Shown: positions 35,593-46,576 of the stretch, one piece after another
Layout of the letters: each line of letters opens with the position of its first letter
How positions within the stretch are numbered: position 1 is the stretch's first letter
From: Turritopsis dohrnii
Lineage: Eukaryota; Cnidaria; Hydrozoa; Anthoathecata; Oceaniidae
Reading direction: 5' to 3'
DNA length: 64,000 bases
Assembly (NCBI GenBank): GCA_027922465.2
Contig: BQMF02000630.1
Span: 1 to 64,000 of the forward strand
Notes under the pieces: generated by a model
Databases searched by the model: none
What the model saw: the letters and a program-made list of their open reading frames with translations, nothing else
Told to the model about the DNA's origin: nothing
Made by a program: the position numbers and the translations under genes

Positions 35593-36429
35593 GGTAATAT
35601 TTTTACAAATTTTTGAAAAATACTACCTCTAGATTGCCTATAAAAGCACTCAAAATGTATAATTTCAACGTGGTTTTCAATTTTGAGGAAAAGGCAAAAA
35701 CAAATTCCTCATAATACTACGTCCTTGTAATCAGGTCTTTCAACTGCAGCGAAATCCATTTTACTTCATACTAGCTGATATGTATCTTCTACTCTATGAC
35801 ATTATGCAAACTCTAAACATATGAAAATAAGTTGTGGTTATAACATGAACTCATGAAAACCTGCATCTACTTTCAATTTATTTGCAAAGGTGCAAATGAA
35901 GAGGAAAACTTACCCATGTTTAATGAAGAAATCATTTAGCTGAGTATATGGTGTCTCTATACTACAATGTAAAATCAATAATGTGGAGAGGTTTACGCTT
36001 TGCCTCGCTATCTAAGAAAGAAAAGAAATTCTTAGTTAACTGTAGGTATGCAAATAATAATGGATTGAATTGTAAGCAAAACATTCATACCGACTTTTTA
36101 AAGAAACCATGGAGTTCAATATGATCACATATACTCAATCATGTTACTATATAGCAATAAAACTGCCTTCTCAACGAAATCAAAATCTCAAAAAAAAAAA
36201 AAGAATAATATAGAATATGAAAAACATACAACGGCTTTTTGCCGCATACCCTCCTACATCCGGCTCTCAATCTGATCTAGAAGAATCAGTTTGTTAATCA
36301 ATTAGTAAGTTTCGTCATTGGTTAGTGTCAGATCCACAGATACTCACCACCAGCATCCCTAAAGATAGAGTGGACAATATCTTTATTTTCATGCACAACT
36401 CATTCATGCGGAATTTCAATGCATGTGGA
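35593..36429. other. no gene between receptor A and the helicase fragment
   Basis: AT-rich sequence. The last ~190 bases may be a worn continuation of the antisense Helitron helicase, but frames are too broken to call. Confidence 0.4.
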
Positions 36430-36905
36430 AGAAAGATTTAGATTATTAGTTTCAAGATAGAGCTCTCATAGCATGGTTCCACAAACTGAGCTGGTCTGGT
36501 TCTTTTCACAACAGGAACAGTCTGTCTGAAATCACCACCTAAAAGAACAACCTTTCCAGCAAAATGGACATCACTGTTACAGATATCTCTGAACATTCTA
36601 TCAATAGTCTCAAGTGCATGCTTAGGAATCATACTTGCCTCATCAAATATTGTAATATGTTGGCCACGTAAGAAATGGGCGCGCCTATTATTAGGCTTGA
36701 CATTGCACGCTAAGTTGTTTTCTTAAGATTTGGAAACAGTGTTGCTGCAATTCCAGTCCACACACACGTACTTACTTAAAGTTTTCTTCCAATAACCTCG
36801 CAAATGATGTAATTGTGAAAATTTTACCTGTTCCACCGGGTCCTTCTCCTTCCCTCATTTCATCAGCATTTGGTAGATCCTCAGCAATAGCTTGTTCTAT
36901 GTTGT
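36430..36905 (-). pseudogene. PIF1-like helicase fragment of a Helitron
   Basis: On the minus strand the sequence reads EDLPNADEMREGEGPGGTGK (Walker A at about 36826-36845), then a degraded stretch with stops, then FDEASMIPKHALETIDRM (Walker B DEAS) and VVLLGGDFRQTVPVVKRTRP (the GDFRQxxPV motif typical of Helitron/PIF1 helicases), ending near 36438. The last base of the Walker A GKT is changed to Ile, stops lie between the blocks, and the C-terminal helicase motifs are not recognisable. The Rep nuclease is absent. It is a dead remnant. Confidence 0.8.
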
Positions 36906-38368
36906 TGTGTCACCCACTCATGTTGTCGTGTGGTTAAACAGATATGGTTAAACGAAGATCTAATGCCAAGCAGTTGCTGATCACTACAAATAAAAGGGTA
37001 AAAAGTTATAATTGTACAATGCACAAATTAATTCTAATTAATCCCATTTAACAAAATTCAGACCTTATAGAAAATTGAATTACAGCATAATTTTTGGAAT
37101 ACTATAACTGAAGGGAAATAGTTATTGAATTTCTTTATTTCATGGTGGCAGGTGAGTCAATAATGGTGAACAAAAGTAAATTTATCATTCCTATAAAAGT
37201 AAAATTCAGTTCATTGAAATTCATATGAGTTTTTCATATTCTCTGGTTAAAAATAAATCTGAAATAATTTGTATTTTATTTAGCCTGATTTTCAAATATT
37301 TTTCATAGGCACAACAATGTAGAAAATGACAACGACTAAATGTGATTTTGGCATTTTCAGTTTTCCTAATTCTGAACAGAAATCAAATCCAACTTTAAAA
37401 ACACTTCACATCTCATACTGTCAATCAAACTTAAAGGCATTCCTGCTAATGATTTGGATGTATCTGCTCATTGACCAGAATCTTTTCCCATTCAGAATTA
37501 GGAACATTGTTGGAATGAGTTAATCCAATTTACCAACAAAAGACCAACACTTAACGTATCTCTGGCAGCAAGTTCACCATACACCGTTACAAAATGTTGG
37601 CACAGGCAACCATAGATATACAAACAATGCTAGCTCATCACACGGAAGTTTTCATAGTATGTAAATGATCCCTCAAATAAAATTCCACAAAGCAGAATAA
37701 AGCAACCTATCTTGCTAAAAGACACTCCTAGGTGGGAAAGGGAAAATTTCTCTCAAGGGATAGATTTTGCTGGTGAACATTCCTTCAATAAGGATTGTTT
37801 CCATAGTGACAATTTCAATAAGGACTTGTGGACCCTAACAAAATGGCATAAATTGTTTGCGGGAGAATTAATTAAAAAAATCGTGATTTCCAGGATTTAT
37901 TTTTGCGAAGTTGCCAGAAATCTCAGAATTTGCGGGACAAACTTGTGCGACAAAGAGAAATTTTATAAAAATAATTTTTTTCATCCTTTACTCATCATCA
38001 TTTTCATTATCTAGAATATAAAAAATATTCGTATCTATATATAGAATCTGAAGAATCTCCCTCATTTTCTAACTGTGCCAGAAAGAAAAAAAGTTCTGAA
38101 TGTAATGTGATGATAATGATGTAATAGAGATAGATTAAAAAGTAAAATATTGTATTCTTGTTTCGGGGTCCATTACTTCCATATATTTCATCATTCTGTG
38201 ATCTGCAGTACAATTCACTTCCCCTTTACGGGGATAATTTGGAAAAAAACTTGCTTTAAAGATGAGAAAAAGCTTATTAATTGCGAGACAAAGTTTTCGG
38301 TTTTCATGGCAAAATTGCAAAAATATCCTGTAATTAATAGTGCTGCAAGAAATTATCCAGCATTAATG
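36906..38368. other. no gene seen
   Basis: AT-rich sequence with chance open frames only, leading into the 27 bp tandem array. No repeats of clear structure. Confidence 0.5.
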
Positions 38369-38638
38369 AGTACGAATAAGGTAGTTTTATATCGAAGTAC
38401 GAATAAGGTAGTTTTATATCGAAGTACGAATAAGGTAGTTTTATATCGAAGTACGAATAAGGTAGTTTTATATCGAAGTACGAATAAGGTAGTTTTATAT
38501 CGAAGTACGAATAAGGTAGTTTTATATCGAAGTACGAATAAGGTAGTTTTATATCGAAGTACGAATAAGGTAGTTTTATATCGAAGTACGAATAAGGTAG
38601 TTTTATATCGAAGTACGAATAAGGTAGTTTTATATCGA
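38369..38638 (+). repeat. perfect 27 bp tandem repeat, ten copies
   Basis: Ten identical head-to-tail units of 27 bp, each beginning AGTACGAATAAGG and ending TTATATCGA. Since 27 is a multiple of three, one frame stays open and would encode STNKVVLYR ten times, extending to an open frame at 38150-38740. The absence of any mutation between copies points to very recent expansion, homogenisation or assembly collapse. The flank at 38659 is a MITE, so a protein-coding role is unlikely. Confidence 0.95.
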
Positions 38639-38658
38639 AGTGTTAATCATAACAAATC

Positions 38659-38822
38659 CATAGGCGTATTCAAGGTCAGTCGCAAAAAGTGGAGGAGTCC
38701 AACTTTACGATATTTCTTTTCAGTCTTAAGTGGCGATTAGGTTAACTGAACGCTTTCCCATTCTACTTTTAATGACTAAACTCTCCTCCACAAATCTTGA
38801 CTGACCTCTGGCTACGCCTCTG
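38659..38822. mobile_element. 164 bp MITE, copy 2
   Basis: Starts CATAGGCGTATTCAAGGTCA and ends TGACCTCTGGCTACGCCTCTG-like sequence; ends are inverted. It is the reverse-oriented relative of the element at 19796-19958, sharing the core CTTTTCAGTCTTAAGTGGCG. It directly follows the 27 bp array. Confidence 0.75.
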
Positions 38823-39347
38823 AAATCGGACTAATAAATTGTCGGATAAAATCCCTTATAACTTCTGATATATTTAACATTTCAATGCAATTTTACTGTC
38901 ATTAGATAGCCCTTCTCTTTCTCTTTCTTTTGGTATAAAACGTTTTTTATATTAAGAATATAGTCAAATGGGCCATTCGTGAAAGTAAATACCCAAAATT
39001 TCGCGATTTTTTCGCCTCTTGAAAGTTTCTTCTTTTAAAGTTTCTTCCTTTAAAGTGATTTATTCATTCATTCGAACGAATTTTTGCATTGTAATATATT
39101 TACTTTGTCAAACATAACGTTAGATGAGAATTATTTTGTTCTTTCTCCGTGAGCTTTATACAAAAATCGCAAAATTTTCTTCAAACGGTAGTATCAATTA
39201 AAAAAAATTGGAGATTGAACAAAATATTTCTCACCTAACAATAAGTGATATATTTTCCAAAAATCAACATCGTGCTTTAAATTTTTGATTTTGAACTGAA
39301 AATTTTAAAGTAAGCAACAACGGGTGTATGACTGGGGCGTGAAGAAC

Positions 39348-40198
39348 GGTGACAGGACAATCCCCCCCCCCCCCCCCTTCTGGACAATCCCCCCCGGATG
39401 ATTGCCCCCTAGTAAATTGCCCCACGGAGCATTACCCCGGACAATTGCCCCCCGGACAATCGCCCCCCCCCCCCCATATAGGTAGGAAATTCCCCCCCCC
39501 CCCCCCCCCCCACCCCCCGGAATATTGCCCCCCAAACCAACAATGTTTCATATCTTCTCATTGTCTACTAAAATGATATTTGAAGTGTTTATTTACGACA
39601 CAGTCCACCGGAGTGTCCGAAAAAGACCACTAGAATTCGGTTTATAAATAAGGAATATTGACAGCGCATTAGTCAATACACCTTGGAGAATTACCTTTAA
39701 CCCTAACGTTTCTTCTTGCCACCCGACGTTCTGGAAATGTTTGGAAATATTACGTAAGGAGGAAAGTGTTGTGCGTGTTCGAATGCTTCAAAATCTATCA
39801 GGACATTCACCACCTCCTCAAAGACGGAGATACGCTGATTGTAACGCTAGAATTCTAGGCATAGTTGATGATTACCCAAACCGCCAACGACTCTTTTTAA
39901 AACAAATATTTACATGATATCCATTGTGTTACCATTTTATAACAAACATCTGTATATTTGAAATATATTAACTTTCTTTGATTTGTAAATCTTGTTTCGC
40001 TTTCTACTTTCGAGCAAAAATACCTTAGAAGCAATATTATCTATCGTAAAAAATACTTTACACGTTTTTTAGGGGGAATTTTCCTACCTATATGGGGGGT
40101 GGGTGGGGGTTGTCCGGGGGGAATGCTCCGGGGGGCAATTTACTAGGGGGTAATCATCCGGGGGGGGGGGGGGGGGGGGGGGGAGTTGTCCTAGAACC
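39348..40198. mobile_element. MULE-type element, copy 1, with 9 bp target duplication
   Basis: Begins GGTGACAGGACAAT and ends with the inverted copy GTTGTCCTAGAACC. Long inverted ends of about 140 bp follow, with runs of C on the left and G on the right around motifs GGACAATTGCCCC and TAGTAAATTGCCCC. The flanks are GTGAAGAAC on both sides (39339-39347 and 40199-40207), the 9 bp duplication expected of Mutator-like elements. The interior has a coding remnant (39648-39917), so the element is a deletion derivative. Confidence 0.85.
39648..39917 (+). pseudogene. C-terminal remnant of a MULE transposase, copy 1
   Basis: Open for 89 codons to a TGA: motifs NTPWRITFNPNVSSCHPTFW, LRKEESVVRVRMLQ, PPPQRRRYADCNARI and VDDYPNRQRLFLKQI match the C-terminal block that follows the catalytic domain in MULE transposases (HPTIWKFI...R.RRY..LN.RI..IV.DY.NR...YL). 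The DDE core and zinc finger are deleted. No start codon of its own is evident. Confidence 0.75.
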
Positions 40199-40303
40199 GT
40201 GAAGAACTACGATCTTACACACGAACGGACGGGATGACAGACACAGGGAAATGAAAGATTGATTGAGAAGAAAGATTGAGTCCCGATTGTTTTCAAACTT
40301 TCC

Positions 40304-41429
40304 AGAATTATTTTGTTCTTTCTCCGTGAGCTTTATACAAAAATCGCAAAATTTTCTTCAAACGGTAGTATCAATTAAAAAAAATTGGAGATTGAACAAA
40401 ATATTTCTCACCTAACAATAAGTGATATATTTTCCAAAAATCAACATCGTGCTTTAAATTTTTGATTTTGAACTGAAAATTTTAAAGTAAGCAACAACGG
40501 GTGTATGACTGGGGCGTGAAGAACGGTGACAGGACAATCCCCCCCCCCCCCCCCTTCTGGACAATCCCCCCCGGATGATTGCCCCCTAGTAAATTGCCCC
40601 ACGGAGCATTACCCCGGACAATTGCCCCCCGGACAATCGCCCCCCCCCCCCCATATAGGTAGGAAATTCCCCCCCCCCCCCCCCCACCCCCCGGAATATT
40701 GCCCCCCAAACCAACAATGTTTCATATCTTCTCATTGTCTACTAAAATGATATTTGAAGTGTTTATTTACGACACAGTCCACCGGAGTGTCCGAAAAAGA
40801 CCACTAGAATTCGGTTTATAAATAAGGAATATTGACAGCGCATTAGTCAATACACCTTGGAGAATTACCTTTAACCCTAACGTTTCTTCTTGCCACCCGA
40901 CGTTCTGGAAATGTTTGGAAATATTACGTAAGGAGGAAAGTGTTGTGCGTGTTCGAATGCTTCAAAATCTATCAGGACATTCACCACCTCCTCAAAGACG
41001 GAGATACGCTGATTGTAACGCTAGAATTCTAGGCATAGTTGATGATTACCCAAACCGCCAACGACTCTTTTTAAAACAAATATTTACATGATATCCATTG
41101 TGTTACCATTTTATAACAAACATCTGTATATTTGAAATATATTAACTTTCTTTGATTTGTAAATCTTGTTTCGCTTTCTACTTTCGAGCAAAAATACCTT
41201 AGAAGCAATATTATCTATCGTAAAAAATACTTTACACGTTTTTTAGGGGGAATTTTCCTACCTATATGGGGGGTGGGTGGGGGTTGTCCGGGGGGAATGC
41301 TCCGGGGGGCAATTTACTAGGGGGTAATCATCCGGGGGGGGGGGGGGGGGGGGAGTTGTCCTAGAACCGTGAAGAACTACGATCTTACACACGAACGGAC
41401 GGGATGACAGACACAGGGAAATGAAAGAT
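40304..41429. repeat. 1.13 kb tandem duplication, unit 2
   Basis: Second unit of the duplication that begins at 39127; the offset is 1177 bp at the left and 1170 at the right, the difference lying in homopolymer runs. Confidence 0.9.
40525..41368. mobile_element. MULE-type element, copy 2 (duplicated with its flanks)
   Basis: Same ends and the same GTGAAGAAC flanks (40516-40524 and 41369-41377) as copy 1. The transposase C-terminal remnant is at 40822-41091. Proline-rich open frames over the C runs are artefacts of composition. Confidence 0.85.
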
Positions 41430-41840
41430 CAGCTACCTTGCGGCGATGACCAAAAATCACATCAGAAATCAGAAAACTTTTTTAAACTTTGAAAAGTAGC
41501 CAAGATGTCTCGTAAGAAGCTAGAAAAAAGAATATGAATATTATTTTTATTAACAGTAGGAAGTGCAAAACATTACCAACAGCAAAACCATAAGTTCATT
41601 TCAAGACTGGATGTAATTGAAGTTCTCATTTTCTTTGCGTAACGTTCATGTTTTATAAATAAATAAGTGAATATCACCAAAAATACGTATAAATGAATAT
41701 TTTGATAGTTTTTGAACTATTAAGTCATCACTAGTTTCCGTTCATTTATTGCAGTTTCGAAAAGGATTTTGCTTTCGAAACTGCAGATTGTCTCCAATGA
41801 TGTAATAAAGTTGGATAAAATTGCATAAAATTGCATTATA

Positions 41841-42505
41841 AAGCTTGGTTCTCACTAGGTGATAACAGCAAATTTTGTTGTTTTTTATGAGCGAAAACAG
41901 CGCGCTTTACTCACTTCTGCAATCCTCAAAGGGATCCGCCAAAAATGTACTCAAAATGAGTATTTTTCCTTTTCAATCTGATGTAGATTTATAATAGAAT
42001 CTGATGTCGTTAGTGGAAAGTGTGTTGAAGAATCAAAACAAAAAGAATCGAAATGGCAGACAAAATCAAAAAGTTGACATTAAAGGAATAGGAATACTTA
42101 CTATTCAAGTTCAAAGTTTCCCTTGCTTAAAGCTTTTTTATCAATTCTAGGAAATAAACGATGTACTCTTCTTTTTTCTCTACCGAAAAACCTCTCTTGT
42201 CTGAAATCTCTTGTTATATTTTTTTTGTTTTCCTACGTTTCTCGCTTCAGGTGTTGAAGCAGAAGCAACAACAACAATTTTTCGTTAATTGCTGCCATTT
42301 TTACTTTTTCTCCTTTTTTTCACGTGCGTTTGGTAAAAAGAGCTAGATTTATTTCTAGTGAGAACATCGAGAACATCTAGTGAAAAATATCACAAAACAC
42401 AAGCAAAATCGAAATACCTGTAGGACGAATTGAAATACGAGATAAGAAATCATGCCCACTATCGCGCTCTTATCGCGCTCTTATCGCCTAGTGAGAACCA
42501 AGCTT
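41841..42505. mobile_element. 665 bp MITE
   Basis: Terminal inverted repeats AAGCTTGGTTCTCACTAGGT and CTAGTGAGAACCAAGCTT pair over about 25 bp (GATAA extends the match on both sides). No transposase; the 42161-42346 open frame inside is poly-Phe/Gln low complexity. Confidence 0.8.
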
Positions 42506-43551
42506 AACCTTGAAAATAATCACAAAAAACAAGCAACGAAACAAATGAAATTGCTCAATTAAGCTTATTAACGTTATTAAGTAACTACATAGCGGTATAT
42601 AACTATATAGCTACAGTGTTTAGCTTGAGGATGTTGGTTTGCTGTTGCTCAGGTTTTAGCCAGTATTTAGCTTATCCTGCATCATATAAAAACACCGAGT
42701 TTCGTTTCTACAAAGTGTCAAAAATGATATGGTCTGTTTTAGTTTCTTGTTTTTATTTTAAAGAGAAATCTTAAAACTAAAGCAATGTTGACAGAAATGT
42801 TTTTAAAAGTCTTTATTGATATGTCGCCTATTAATTGGTTTATTTTTACAAGCTCCACTGATAAAATATCAGTGGTTTGATGTGAAAACCTATCATTTAT
42901 TGTCTCAAAAAGTGTGGAGTACAAAAGGTATATTTTCTCTTCTCTCATTCGTATGAGACTTTTGAAGTTTTGAATTGAAAGTGTCAGTAGAAAGTAATAT
43001 TATTGAGGATAAATGAATGGAATCAAAGAATTTGTTGAAAGAATGTTTTTTATATACCATATTTATATTTCGATTTCTGCATAAGCAAGAAATACATTAA
43101 ACCGGTTTTGGCTCATCTTCTATCTTGAACTGTGTCTAATGAAAAAGAGGTTGTCTACGTACCTTTTGTAAACAGAAGAGTCAAAAAAATTATATTAATG
43201 CTTTGTCAAAATGTCTGAGGTTCTATAGACAAAAGATTGTCGTTTGTTTCATGTGGGGCGGTAATGTTTTTTAAGTTCTGGTACGCGCAACCCAGCTCTG
43301 TTTCCTCCTCAGCTCTGACATCAAAAATATCTGTCTACTTTCTGAATCACTTCTCACGTTTGATGTTTCTAGCTTATCCCTTGTACTTGTATTATTCTTG
43401 AAAATGAAGGATTGATATAAAAATCAAGAAAATATGTATGTTTCATAGTTGCAAATGGCCTTTCTAATCATGAATCTTGATACAAATTGAGACATGCTGT
43501 ATTTGTCTGTAACTTTGAAACACTGCACATACTGTAACACAAATTTCTCCT
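42506..43551. other. no gene seen
   Basis: AT-rich. The stretch 42740-43020 shows weak similarity to 29260-29520 (shared GTTTTTATTT.A.AGAGAAA and AAAGTGTC.GTAGAAAGTA), possibly an old duplicated flank of the receptor genes. Confidence 0.35.
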
Positions 43552-44059
43552 TTCAGTTACACGCTTTATATTTTATAAGAACCTTAAGAACATGCTAAGA
43601 ACATCATAAGGGTTTTTGTTTTGACATTTTAAACGAGTAATGACATTATTATATAAAGTAAATTAGTAGTATAAATTAAGAACATATTAAGAACATTTTA
43701 AGCCTTTGAATGGAAAGGTTAAAAACATCGCAAGCCTTTCTTGATTTTCAGTGTTCTTAAAGCGTGTACGTCTGCTGTTTTAGCATATAGGTTTTCAGGA
43801 TCACATTTCATGTAACTCAATACAAAATTTTGTTTTCAGTAATATGCATTGGATTGTGTGCTCATTTTGAAGTTTGGAGCATATATTTTTTATGATCAAA
43901 ATCTTTGTTTCCTATTTTCTTTGTCACAGGACATGTTAAATGTTTCAAGCATCAGATTTATGTACTATGATATCTAAAAAGATCAATTTTATCTTAACCC
44001 TCTGAAGCCTTATTTTCTTATATACTTAGCTCTTTTAAAATATAAAGCGTGTAACTGAA
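43552..44059. mobile_element. 508 bp MITE
   Basis: Begins TTCAGTTACACGCTTTATA and ends with the inverted copy TATAAAGCGTGTAACTGAA; the match extends about 26 bp. Internal AAGAACAT repeats and an internal AAAGCGTGTACG copy at about 43758 suggest the ends were reiterated. No coding content. Confidence 0.8.
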
Positions 44060-44389
44060 TGAAGAACGGAACTGAAATCAGATTTATGTTCGTAATCACT
44101 GTGATATCTAAAAAGATCAATATAAACTTAATCTTGTTTTGTGTCTAAGATGTGTTATGTCATTCAGATGTCATTAAGTTTATTTGCGATCAACAAAGTT
44201 TCGTATAGTGTCAATTACACTTTCGCAATACCCTGGGTGTACAGTGTGTCTTCAAAAAAAAAACTTCAACATCAAACTTTGAATGTGAATAACTTTTTAT
44301 TTGTTGTTGTAGTGAACTTGATTTTTATATCACTGGATAGGAAATTTCGTAAATGTTTCAAAAATTATGGAAGATGGAAAAAATAATCA

Positions 44390-44614
44390 GGGAAGAAGAA
44401 AAATCAATTTTTATCAACGATTCGCACGGAGATCCCACATTGATATTTAAAGAAAGCCATTTCGCGAACATGATTAAACTTGTTTTGCTTGAAAATTATT
44501 TCTCTCAAATTACTTTTGCTGTTTGAATAAATTATTTCCTTTCATTCACCTGTTAATGGACTTTCATAAAGTTAATAGTGCGAATCGTTGACAAAAATTG
44601 ATTTTCCTTCTTCC
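44390..44614. repeat. inverted repeat pair, about 38 bp arms
   Basis: GGAAGAAGAAAAATCAATTT...CAACGATTCGCAC (44390-44427) is mirrored by GTGCGAATCGTTGACAAAAA...CTTCTTCC (44578-44614). A loop of about 150 bp separates them. Probably a small MITE or half of one. Confidence 0.7.
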
Positions 44615-44937
44615 ATGATTTCCTTTCTAAAATACATCTTGATTAGTTTGGTAAGTCCGTATTCCCCTTGGCGGCGATTCACCATGCGCAAGTGAATGTA
44701 CCATAGCGCCGGGTCGACCCATGCCATGTGAGGGAAATTGGGTAGATGATACATCGGGTGTTGCAGGAGGTCATCCAGAAGAGCACAGGCCCTTGATTGG
44801 GTTTGTGTCACTCATGAGAGTGTCAAATACTTCGGAGCCTCCAACCTAAGCCGTGGCCCCTCCTGGAAAGCAGATGCAATAGCAACTGAGTGAGGCTAGC
44901 CACGTAAAACAATACCAAATAAATAAATAAATAAATG
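44610..44937 (+). mobile_element. retroposon (SINE or LINE tail) ending in an AAAT microsatellite
   Basis: A relatively GC-rich segment ends in a CCAAATAAATAAATAAATAA tail (about 44911-44937), the usual 3' signature of a non-LTR retroposon. It contains CTCCAACCTAAGCCGTGGCC and CTGAGTGAGGCTAGCCACG. No clear tRNA promoter or RT is visible, so the class is open. The antisense frame at 44572-44811 is not recognisable. Confidence 0.5.
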
Positions 44938-46089
44938 TATTCGATTGGTGGACATGTGTATTCGATTGGTGGACATGTGAATCTAGTGTCGTAGCAAATC
45001 ACCAATCGTCATAGCGTTGTTATCAACAACAAAAGCAAAACGTCAGTGATATTGATATCACTTTTTTCTCTTTTTCTTGGTGTTCATTCATAGTCCAAAT
45101 TTCAATACTGAACTGCGGCTATAAAAGTAAACTGGTAAGAAGAAGAAGAAGGAAATGCGCCGGTTTTAATATATTTCGCCCTATATGGGGAAATATATAA
45201 AAATATTTCAACAATTATTTTAGTTTAAAGTCAGAGGCCACTTTTTCTGGGACACACTGTGCCAGTCAAGAAGAAAATGCAAATTTCTCGTGTTCATCAG
45301 AGCGATGATTTTTAATGGTCAGTTAGCACCTTGTTAATGACCATTAAGAAATCGTTTATTGCACGATTTTATTGCTTATAAAAATCACTTTGAGAAACGT
45401 CTTATGGAAAGAAAATGTTACTGTCACGGGGATTTGTTGCAAGAGAAGTGGTTTGTTATGTTTTATTTTGTTTAACATGGCTCAGTACATGAGAGAAGGA
45501 GAGAGTTTTTATGGTAAAGAGTTACTTTGAAACGGAGAGTGCTGATCACGTCAGAATCAATTTCCATATACGCCTTTCCCCGAGATTACGTTCCGTAACA
45601 TGAAAACGAGGCTGGATGTACAACTATTAATATATGGCTACCGAAGGAACCACAACAGAAATCTCTCTTTTATTACATGATGTCGAAGCAAAGGTAGACG
45701 TTATAACTGAACATGTGAAATTCGCTTTTTCTTCTTCACTGGTACTTTTTATATCATGGGAAAGCTTATATAATTTCGCGTCTGATGGTGTAAAAGTTTT
45801 TGAAAAATGTTTTAAATATAAAAAGTAATCTACTCTCAAACTCAGAGTCCTGCTTTTTGTGCATCGCACTGTGTATCTTCTTTAAAATACCTTATCGGGG
45901 TTTTTTCTGATATAAATTTCGCAATACTTTGACAAATAATTGTTGAGAAATAAACACTGAAAGTTGCGGAAAGTCTTTCTGAGACACCCTGAACGTCAGT
46001 TGTATTGTATTTCTTGCTTACGCAGAAATCCAAGAAAAGAGAAGTTCACATCTTGGATGCACAGATTAATTAGTTTTTCAATCCTGCTT
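44938..46089. other. no gene seen
   Basis: Contains a short direct repeat TGTATTCGATTGGTGGACATG (two copies at about 44935-44980) and chance open frames on both strands at 45627-45869. Nothing supportable. Confidence 0.4.
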
Positions 46090-46094
46090 GATTG

Positions 46095-46437
46095 ATTGAT
46101 TGATTGATTGTTACAAAACCCTTAATTCGTATAATCATTCATTTATGCAAGCACTTTATATTCCCAAACCCCTTGTCCATAACTCTTTGCAAAACCCTTG
46201 TCATTCCACCGGCAAAATCTGTTTGCTTTGGTACGCAATCTTTTTTATTTCGCGAAAATTTACTTTGGGATACTCTCCAAGATGGTTTTAAATTCTATGT
46301 GCCTCTAAACTCTAAAATTTTCTTTATGAAGCATATGCAATTGTAAAATTTATTCACGTTTTTAGATGTTTTTTAGTTGGTATAAGTTAGCTCAAAGGTA
46401 TGTAAGACCAACGTTAAATAAATTGGTAAATAAATAA
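46095..46437 (+). mobile_element. 3' end of an L2/CR1-like LINE
   Basis: Frames at 46100-46346 read KSVCFGTQSFLFR and LLWDTLQDGFKFYVPLNS, matching the C-terminal block of many LINE ORF2 proteins (YGTQSF.FRA..LWN.LPD.IK). It ends in TTGGTAAATAAATAAATAA. Two overlapping frames indicate a frameshift. It lies just upstream of receptor copy B. Confidence 0.6.
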
Positions 46438-46576
46438 ATAACATGAATAATAATACACAAATATTTGCCAGAAGGTTTGTGTGCTTTTCAAAACAGAAGA
46501 AAAATTATGAAATCTCTTGATAAAAATAAATCTTTCCTTTTGTTCTTAGACAACATATGATTTCACTCATTACAGA

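Larger units (their letters stand above)
39127..40259. repeat. 1.13 kb tandem duplication, unit 1
   Basis: Near-identical to 40304-41429, apart from lengths of the C and G runs. The two units are in the same orientation with a 44 bp unrelated spacer. Each unit contains about 220 bp of left flank, a whole MULE-type element and about 60 bp of right flank. So the duplication copied the element together with its insertion site; it is not two insertions. Confidence 0.9.

Noticed and set aside
38369..38638. CRISPR-like array
   Set aside because: Units are contiguous without spacers and the genome is eukaryotic.
38150..38740. 196-residue repeat protein with ten STNKVVLYR units
   Set aside because: The frame stays open only because the unit is 27 bp; flanks are a MITE and AT-rich DNA with no exon signals.
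39349..39576. Proline/glycine-rich proteins on both strands over the C and G runs (also at 40482-40750)
   Set aside because: They are translations of the inverted ends of the MULE element, open in both directions because of homopolymers.
45627..45869. Overlapping sense/antisense ORFs of 64-80 residues
   Set aside because: No protein-family signal, no conserved splice sites and not repeated near the other receptor copy.
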